64,000 bases of DNA from Capsicum annuum. Lineage: Eukaryota; Streptophyta; Magnoliopsida; Solanales; Solanaceae. This document shows, piece by piece, positions 58,301-64,000 of the stretch (position 1 is the first letter of the stretch; every line of letters starts with the position of its first letter). Location of the stretch: the NCBI RefSeq assembly GCF_002878395.1, contig NC_061121.1:13463217-13527216 (forward strand). Reading direction: 5' to 3'. The notes beneath the pieces are model-generated. The model ran no database searches, was not told where the DNA came from, and was given only the letters and a program-made list of their open reading frames with translations. Both the position numbers and the translations under genes were made by a program.

Positions 58301-59653
58301 ATTTCTTTGATAAAGTTTGTCTGCTAGAATTGGATATCCATATAGAGGTGTTAGTGATTCTTAATAGATACAGTATCTTACATCCTATTCCTAAGTGGGA
58401 CTAGATTTAAATCCGCTGTCACGCATCCTATTACTAAATGAAATCCCATTATATTGCTGAGAAAATTCAATCTCTTCAACAGTTACCTCCAGTGGCGGAG
58501 CCACCGTATGTTAAGGGGTGTCAAATGACACCTCTTCGTCAGGAAAATTACGCTGTTTAGCTAGGTCGAATTTTAGTTTTATGTATATATACTATATGTT
58601 GTCTCCCTTTATTTTCTATGCGCGTGTTACTGTTTTTATATTGCGGCACCCCTTGGTAAAATTCCCGACTCCGCCACTGCTTATCTATTGATGTGAAATC
58701 GGCAACATGGTGGATATTAATAATTTGAAATTTGAGTTCAGCTTCTCTTGACCTGTTATCCCTAAGTTTGTTGACCTCGGATGTTTGTCGTTAAACATTA
58801 ATTACCATTAGCAAATGGTTAGTTTAGTCAAGGAATGTTGAATATGAGTGGAGTTCATTCATGAAGTTTGTACTTATTAATTGTCTTAAGAGAAATATTA
58901 GATGATCTGATCTGATTGAAGAAGTTCATTTCTAAAAACTTGTCTGTATTGATAGTCTGTAATCATCTCATGGCGGTTAATAATTTTGAGCACCGTAAGC
59001 TTCCGATTGTGTCTAATATTTTTTCAGTTTATGCGGTTTATGTTATGGTTATTCCATCTTCACTTCTCTAGGTGGGGTCATATGACCTTTAACTTGTTTT
59101 TCTAGAGTTTACAGTGTAAAAGTAAAAAATGAAAAGATGCAGTGTAAATTTGATATCTGCTTTTTTTTTTTTTTAAAAAAAAAGAATCATTCATCTGTTT
59201 ATCATCTCCGCCATAATTTTAGAACCCTGATGAATCTCCGCTACAGGGTCTGGCGAGCTAAGCCCTGCCAGTATCCACTCATTACAAGGAGGAGGGAGTC
59301 AAGATGTTGGTTCGTCTGGTTCAAAAATGAGAGAGTCAGGAAGCAGAATGTCAGGAGGTGACGTGGACAGTCCATCTAAGAGGCTCGAGGCTGCAACAAG
59401 TCGGGCAAAGGAACCTGGAGCAAACACGCTAGAAAATATGCCGTGTGTTTTCACAAAAGGAGATGGTCCTAATGGTAGAAGAGTAGACGGAATATTATAC
59501 AGGTACAGTAAAGGGGAGGAGGTAAGAATTATGTGCGTCTGTCATGGTAGTTTTCACTCACCTGCTGAGTTTGTCAAGCACGCTGGAGGCACCGACGTTA
59601 CCCACCCTCTCAAGCATATAGTCATAAACCCCAATGCTTCTCCGTTGCTGTGA
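55377..59653 (+). CDS. AFP: NINJA-family protein AFP (ABI5-binding protein), two exons
   Basis: Exon 1 is 55377-56202, the intron is 56203-59246 (GTACAA ... CTACAG), exon 2 is 59247-59653; 410 residues. Order: Ser-rich stretch (41-49), acidic segment (65-72), EAR motif LNLGLSL (75-81) for TOPLESS corepressor binding, conserved block [20 protein letters not shown] with a basic nuclear signal (135-161), Gly-rich linkers, domain with [16 protein letters not shown] (199-214), and the conserved C-terminal domain (340-406: [20 protein letters not shown] ... [15 protein letters not shown] ... [12 protein letters not shown]), the part that binds ABI5 or JAZ-type partners. Family role: nuclear repressor damping abscisic acid responses. 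The start was chosen because residues from [10 protein letters not shown] on look conserved and a stop precedes it in the uORF frame; an in-frame ATG at 55356 (MLCLWFD) is possible. No damage seen. Which AFP paralogue is not decided. Confidence 0.92.
56148..56163 (+). repeat. GGT microsatellite in AFP exon 1
   Basis: A run of GGT codons encodes Gly255-Gly261, followed by serines. Length changes here would stay in frame. Confidence 0.8.
56650..56795 (+). mobile_element. tRNA-derived SINE in the AFP intron
   Basis: GGCTGTGGCTTAGTGGTTAA is an A-box region, a decayed B box follows (ATTATTCAAGTGG), then GGTAGCAGGTGTCGTGTGGA and a CGGGCACCACCATAAAAA end, the body and 3' end of a common Solanaceae SINE. 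Target duplication not clear. Confidence 0.65.
58491..58682. mobile_element. Small MITE in the AFP intron, TIR CAGTGGCGGAG
   Basis: Starts CAGTGGCGGAGCCACC and ends GACTCCGCCACTG, inverted termini of 11-13 bp, about 190 bp, no coding sequence. Flanks TTACCT / TTATCT suggest a short imperfect duplication. Confidence 0.7.
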
Positions 59654-59925
59654 CTGATACCTTGGGGTTTCGGAGGAAAGAGGATATCACGGAGCACACC
59701 ATGCGAAGTTGTAAGAAAATTTCCATTTCCATTTTTGTTTCTTTGATTCCTCTTTTAAAGAGAGATATATTTATCGATTCGTGCTCATCTTGGAGGGATA
59801 CTGGACTAAAGAAAAGAGCTTTTGTATGTACATTTACGGATTCTTTTTAGGAAATTCAGAGGAATGAACTAATATCGAATGATATCATTGTCCTCCTTAC
59901 TTTGGACCCTTTTGATCCTTATATG
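59654..59925 (+). other. AFP 3' UTR region
   Basis: Follows the stop codon; no other coding signal. The polyadenylation site was not determined. Confidence 0.4.
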
Positions 59926-59927
59926 TT

Positions 59928-60040
59928 ACAACTACAACAACAATATACCCAGTGTAATCTCACCCATGGGGTCTGCAAAAGGTAGGATGTATACTTACCT
60001 TACCACTACCTTTGTAGGGTGGAGACTTTTCCGTTGAACG
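59928..60040 (-). mobile_element. LINE/TS-SINE tail
   Basis: CAACTACAACAACAATATAC, CCCAGTGTAATCTCACC and GGGGTCTGCAAAAGGTAGGA match in order the 3' tail shared with the LINE at 2009. Flanking duplication not found. Confidence 0.7.
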
Positions 60041-60334
60041 GTACAATATATTGCATAGTCAAATATTTTATCCAACTATGCTACTATCATGGTTTTCTGT
60101 ATATTGAAAGTGTGTGATGTGCTATGCACTCAAGACATTCATTTAATTTTAGAAGCTTTATGTTCTGGGGACCATATTGCATGATTGCATCATTGTGCTG
60201 TTGGGGGAGACAAAGTGTGTCTGTTGCCTGCAATTATTGGTGGTCCTTTAGTTGAATGTATTCATGATATGGATTAGGAACATGTGGTTGACATACGTAT
60301 TATATAATTCATACTATAGTGACCGCTACCTCTA

Positions 60335-60418
60335 CGACTACCTCTACGAGTGGGAGGTAGCAGATCTTCCGTAGAATTAGCTGAGGTGCGCCCGAAGCTG
60401 GCCTGGACACACTACAAT
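60335..60418 (+). mobile_element. 3' half of a tRNA-derived SINE
   Basis: GGGAGGTAGCAGATCTTCCG and GAGGTGCGCCCGAAGCTGGC match the conserved body of the SINE type seen at 56650, here without the promoter half. Confidence 0.6.
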
Positions 60419-60469
60419 TTCATAGTAGAACATGTCTTGTAATATGTTCATATAGATGATGATGATGAT

Positions 60470-60740
60470 GATGGGTTATACACTCATACTACAAACGATG
60501 GCATCATACACGGTGTAGTCTTGCAATGTTGGGTGGGGGTCTGAGAAGGGTAGAGTTTAGCAAATTTTACCCTCATCTTACAGAGGCAGTTTTCGGGAGG
60601 AGGGTTTCTGAAAGACCTTGGCTCTAGATAATGCATATCAAAGAACATACGAATAATATTGGAGTAATATGATAATACGATAATCAAATGACACAATTGA
60701 TAGCCATATAAATCACAGGACACATTATACAATCATATAA
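60470..60740 (-). mobile_element. Degenerate LINE/SINE tail, longer copy
   Basis: GGGGGTCTGAGAAGGGTAGA and, further on, CCTTGGCTCTAGATAATGCA follow the order of the LINE 3' region at 2040-2170 (GGGTAG..., CCTCTGGCTCAAGATAAAAT). A (GAT)n run adjoins its left side. Confidence 0.5.
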
Positions 60741-61356
60741 CTGAGAGAAAATGAAGAAGTTGATTATTCATTATTCAAAGAAACTGCTTTGAGAACTAAT
60801 TGCATACCTGAAGCTAACTTACATGCATGCAAGGTTACATGAAAACTGCAACCATTGTTAATCAAGGTAAAATAATTCAACAATGTAACGACCATCTATA
60901 AAGGAAAGAAATTTTAGAAAATTAAACATGACGTAGTAAAAATTCTAAATAAAATTTGGATCAAGGGAAATTATGTAAAATAACATATCTAGTATTATCA
61001 ACTTTTGAAAATATCTGACCGACTTGCTGCAATAAGTGGTATTCCATGAGTGAGGTCGTCAGAGATTAATTTTCCCACCAAGGCCTTCTTAGTCGAGCTC
61101 GTCACACCAAACTTTCCTAGTGTAGTTACTTCCCGTATACAGTTTGTTTACTCCATGCATATCCTAAGAATAGTGGCTATGAATTTTTCTGCGAGTGAAA
61201 CAAGATTGGCAATATTCCTAAAAATATTATATTTTGTGCATCATTATTAAGACTAGTTAAGATAAATCATGAACATGAAACTCAATTTTAATATACGTTA
61301 ATTCTGGATAAGAGGAAAGGTTTTTTTTTTCAAAAAAAGAAAAGGAAAGAAATGAA
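60741..61356. other. Non-coding DNA
   Basis: Nothing recognised beyond a T-run and an A-rich stretch (61320-61345) next to the tRNA-like gene. Confidence 0.4.
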
Positions 61357-61428
61357 CGACTTCACTAGGATCGAACCCAGAATCTCTGGTTCCTTAGACC
61401 AGCGCCTTATCCATTGGGCCATGAAGTC
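61357..61428 (-). tRNA. tRNA-Arg(ACG)-type body with anticodon AAG, T stem damaged; probable pseudogene
   Basis: A 72-nt cloverleaf on the minus strand. The acceptor stem GACTTCA/TGAAGTC pairs perfectly, the D region is CCCAATGGATAAGG, and the anticodon stem CTGGT/ACCAG encloses loop CTAAGGA, so the anticodon reads AAG (leucine codon CTT). Every arm otherwise matches plant tRNA-Arg(ACG), whose loop is CTACGGA; one C-to-A change explains it. The T arm is CTGGG-TTCGATC-CTAG: the 3' strand has four bases where five are expected, so one base is lost. The discriminator is G. Arginyl-tRNA synthetase relies on C35, lost here. Most likely non-functional. Confidence 0.75.
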
Positions 61429-61450
61429 CACGGTCCATCAAGGTTCTAAC

Positions 61451-62189
61451 TAGGGGTGTACAGACCAAATTGTCAAGTCAAATCGAACCGACGAACCAAA
61501 CCAAACCGAGAAAAAAAATCGACTTATGGTTTGGTTTGGTTTGATTGGTTTAGCGTTAGAAAAAAAAACCGACCATTCTTGGTTTGGTTTGGTGTTAACA
61601 AAAAAAAAAAAGTCAAACCGAACCCGAATCAAACCGACATAATATATATATATATATATATATTATTCGAACTTTTTTATACATAAAATATTAATTATAA
61701 TCTACTTTTTAAATATTTTTTCAACTAGTTTTAGTAATTTTCAATAATTTGAAAGTAGATGTAGATATATATTGGAAAAAATTTGGGTCTTTAAGTTGTA
61801 ATATTTGTCCATTAATTGCTAATTAAATGATCAAAAATACAATATAAACTTAAAACCTAAACTTTTCACTCTTCATCTCACTTTTTAGTTTCAAGAGAGT
61901 TTTCCGCTCCTCATTTTTTCATAATTATGGTTTTTCATTAGCACATGAGTGAAAACATATTTGATCTAGTCTTCGATCACAATATAATTGTAAAAACTAA
62001 AGATTATAAAAAAAAAATTTAAAAAAAACCGAAAAAATTCAAAAACCCCCGAAAAATCGACTAAAATCTAAACCGAAAAAATCAATTTTATGTTCGTTTG
62101 ATTTGGTTTATAGTTTTAATAAACCGACATGATTGATTTGTTTTTTTTTTTAATAAAAATCGAACCAACCCGAATTATGTACACCTCTA
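61451..62189. mobile_element. Non-autonomous hAT-type element, 739 bp, 8-bp target duplication
   Basis: Starts TAGGGGTGTACA and ends TGTACACCTCTA (11 of 12 inverted). GTTCTAAC flanks it at 61443-61450 and 62190-62197. Subterminal AACCGACGAACCAAACC and its inverse (GGTTTGGTTTGG) give strong self-complementarity. It begins 22 bp from the tRNA-like gene. No transposase. Confidence 0.92.
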
Positions 62190-62271
62190 GTTCTAACCAT
62201 TGAACTAAGGATTTGTTTTACCTCTGCGCATTAATAAAAATTTAACTTACAAACTTTGTTAGTAAAACTTA

Positions 62272-62404
62272 CTCCATCTTAATTTATATGATACAATTTG
62301 AATTTCAAAAGTCTAACAATTTAATTTTGATTGTGAACTCAAATAATATATATATATTGAATTTCGAAATATGAAAATCAGCACAAGAATTAAGACGAAA
62401 GGAG
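62272..62404. mobile_element. Stowaway-like MITE, 133 bp
   Basis: CTCCATCTTAATTTATATGA at left and AATTAAGACGAAAGGAG at right are inverted termini of the CTCCnTCnT type. TA flanks on both sides (62270-62271, 62405-62406) fit a Stowaway target duplication. Confidence 0.8.
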
Positions 62405-62931
62405 TAAACCCATTACTAAACAATAATTAACAGTAGTAGCGTAGTAAATGAAAAAAATCATTTAAAAGCAAAGGCAATAGTCGAATATAAATAGTTGAGT
62501 GACTTTGTTGGTGAAATACAATAGTTGAATCACTGAATGATTTTGAGTTAAAAAGCAAAGAGAAATGACTTTCTCAATGAACTATCTTTAATCGAGTGAT
62601 GATATGAAAAATTATCACATTCCTAATTATGAAATGTTTGAATTTTCATAGAGTAAATTAGAAATATATTGGTACCAGAAATAAAAGGCAATCAATTCAT
62701 TTTTCAATTTTTGGAGAAAGATGACAAAAGTTGGGCATAAAGAAAAAAGTTAACCTTTTAGTCATTTTTATGCATCTTTTAGACAAGATTTATTGGAAAG
62801 TTATTAAAAAGTGATTGCCATGAAAAAATTTAAGGTATAATATAAATGAATGTAAAATAAGAATATGATATTGACCCTGCAAGGATAAAATCATATTGAC
62901 AAAATACTTTTTAAAATGAGTAATTTATAGG

Positions 62932-64000
62932 GAAATGGTCAAATTTGCCCCTCAACTTTAAAAAATTAGCTAAATATATCCTTCGTCATACTTTAAGGTC
63001 AAATTTACCCTCGCTGTCATACTTTGGGGTCAAATTTACCCTTCTACTTTGAAAATTTGGTTAAATATACCGTTCGTCATACTTTGAGGCCAAATTTACC
63101 GGTGATTTCATACTTTGGGGCCATATTTACCCGCATGGTTAAGAAACTTTTCACTTTTAACCTTCCTTTAACAGAAAAACCCAAATCAATATTAAATTCT
63201 CCAATCTTTTAAAATAAATCACATCCTAATCTAACTCAACCGATCTGACGCATAAAAAATATACAAACAAATATATCCCTCCCTTAGTTCTGTTGGTCGA
63301 ATTTTTTCAATGAACAAAAATACTTTTCTTTCAACGTGCAACACTGGCAGGTAGTTTACAAATGAACAAAATGTAAAACAAAATGGGATAACGGAGAAGC
63401 ATGAAACTAGAGAAAACGTCTATTACAAACCTTTCTCTTGTTCGATTACGTTCGTATTTCAAATTTTGATATGCAATTCTATGTGCATCAAAATTCTAGA
63501 ACCAGTAAATAAATTTTTTGAGTAAATGACATGATTAAAAAATTTGTATAAATCTAAATTGCATATAAATATATATGAATGAAGAGATGTCCGATTGGCA
63601 CATAAGGAGACCTCTTAACTCAATCATCTAGAGAAATATTCAATGGGTCTAATCTATTGCATTAGTTTGTCAAGTGCCATTTTTCATGAGTTCTGCACTG
63701 ATGCAAATCCACGAACTGAGAAAGGAATATATTTCTTTGTGTTTACACTGATGCGAATCAATTTTTCATGAGCTATGTCTAATAAATATTCAGTGGCTTA
63801 ATCTCGTTGAAAAATTGGCCAACAGAACTGAAGGGGGTATATTTATTATTTGTGTCTTTTTTGTGGTTCGAGTCAGATCAGACGGATTAGATTAAGGTGT
63901 ATTTTATTTTAAAAAATGGGGTATTTAACTTTCATTTGAGCTTTTCTATTTAAAAAGTGTACATATGAAAAGTTTCTTAACAACGAGGGTAAATTTGACT
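62932..64000. mobile_element. Foldback element with tandem terminal words, cut by the right edge
   Basis: The left arm opens with about five copies of a CATACTTTGGGGTCAAATTT-type unit (62945-63135). Its inner part is inverted at the end of the window: GGTTAAGAAACTTTTC against GAAAAGTTTCTTAAC (63974-63988), TTAGTTCTGTTGGTCGAATT against its inverse near 63815, and CCCTCG against CGAGGG at 63990. The right terminus lies beyond 64000. No coding sequence. Confidence 0.8.

Overview
The window is nuclear plant DNA, AT-rich and almost wholly made of transposable elements. The element families point to Solanaceae: Ogre/Tat retrotransposons with an extra ORF1, RTE-like LINEs ending in TTG repeats whose tail is shared with TS-type SINEs, tRNA-derived SINEs, and very long LTRs beginning TGTAATACCCC or TGTAACACCCC. 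The genus is not resolved. One apparently intact protein gene and one good tRNA gene stand out: a NINJA-family AFP repressor on + (55377-59653, two exons) and tRNA-Asn(GTT) on - (28868-28941).

Layout. 1-11206: decayed Ogre/Tat LTR retrotransposon on -, running off the left edge, with a LINE (2009-5930) cleanly nested in its gag. 11207-17700: non-coding DNA, a hAT-type MITE, a Mutator-like foldback with 9-bp target duplication, and a solo LTR. 17.71-20.39 kb: giant imperfect hairpin. 20.7-27.9 kb: intron-containing pseudogene of a G3BP-like protein (NTF2 plus RRM) that holds two SINEs and, in its last exon, an LTR element whose 3' LTR holds a second Mutator-like foldback. 28-38.7 kb: tRNA-Asn, SINEs, MITEs, foldbacks and a block that looks like mitochondrial DNA. 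38.7-50.6 kb: one nest: a LINE fragment split by a 1.5-kb solo LTR, itself split by a second solo LTR and by an LTR element, whose 3' LTR is split by a third solo LTR. 50.6-55.3 kb: AFP upstream region with ACGTG motifs and a TRIM element. 55.3-59.9 kb: AFP gene. 60-64 kb: SINE/LINE tails, a degenerate tRNA-Arg-like gene with a leucine anticodon, a hAT-type MITE, a Stowaway-like MITE and a foldback cut by the right edge.

No pathway can be assembled here. AFP proteins are nuclear repressors in ABA/jasmonate signalling. Everything else is mobile DNA, its debris and one dead gene. The most unusual items are an LTR element with a long non-gag/pol reading frame, a 2.7-kb hairpin, the anticodon-switched tRNA relic, and a 33-codon upstream ORF ending one base before the AFP start. 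Family names rest on remembered family features and were not searched. Boundaries given with target-site duplications were read directly from the sequence.
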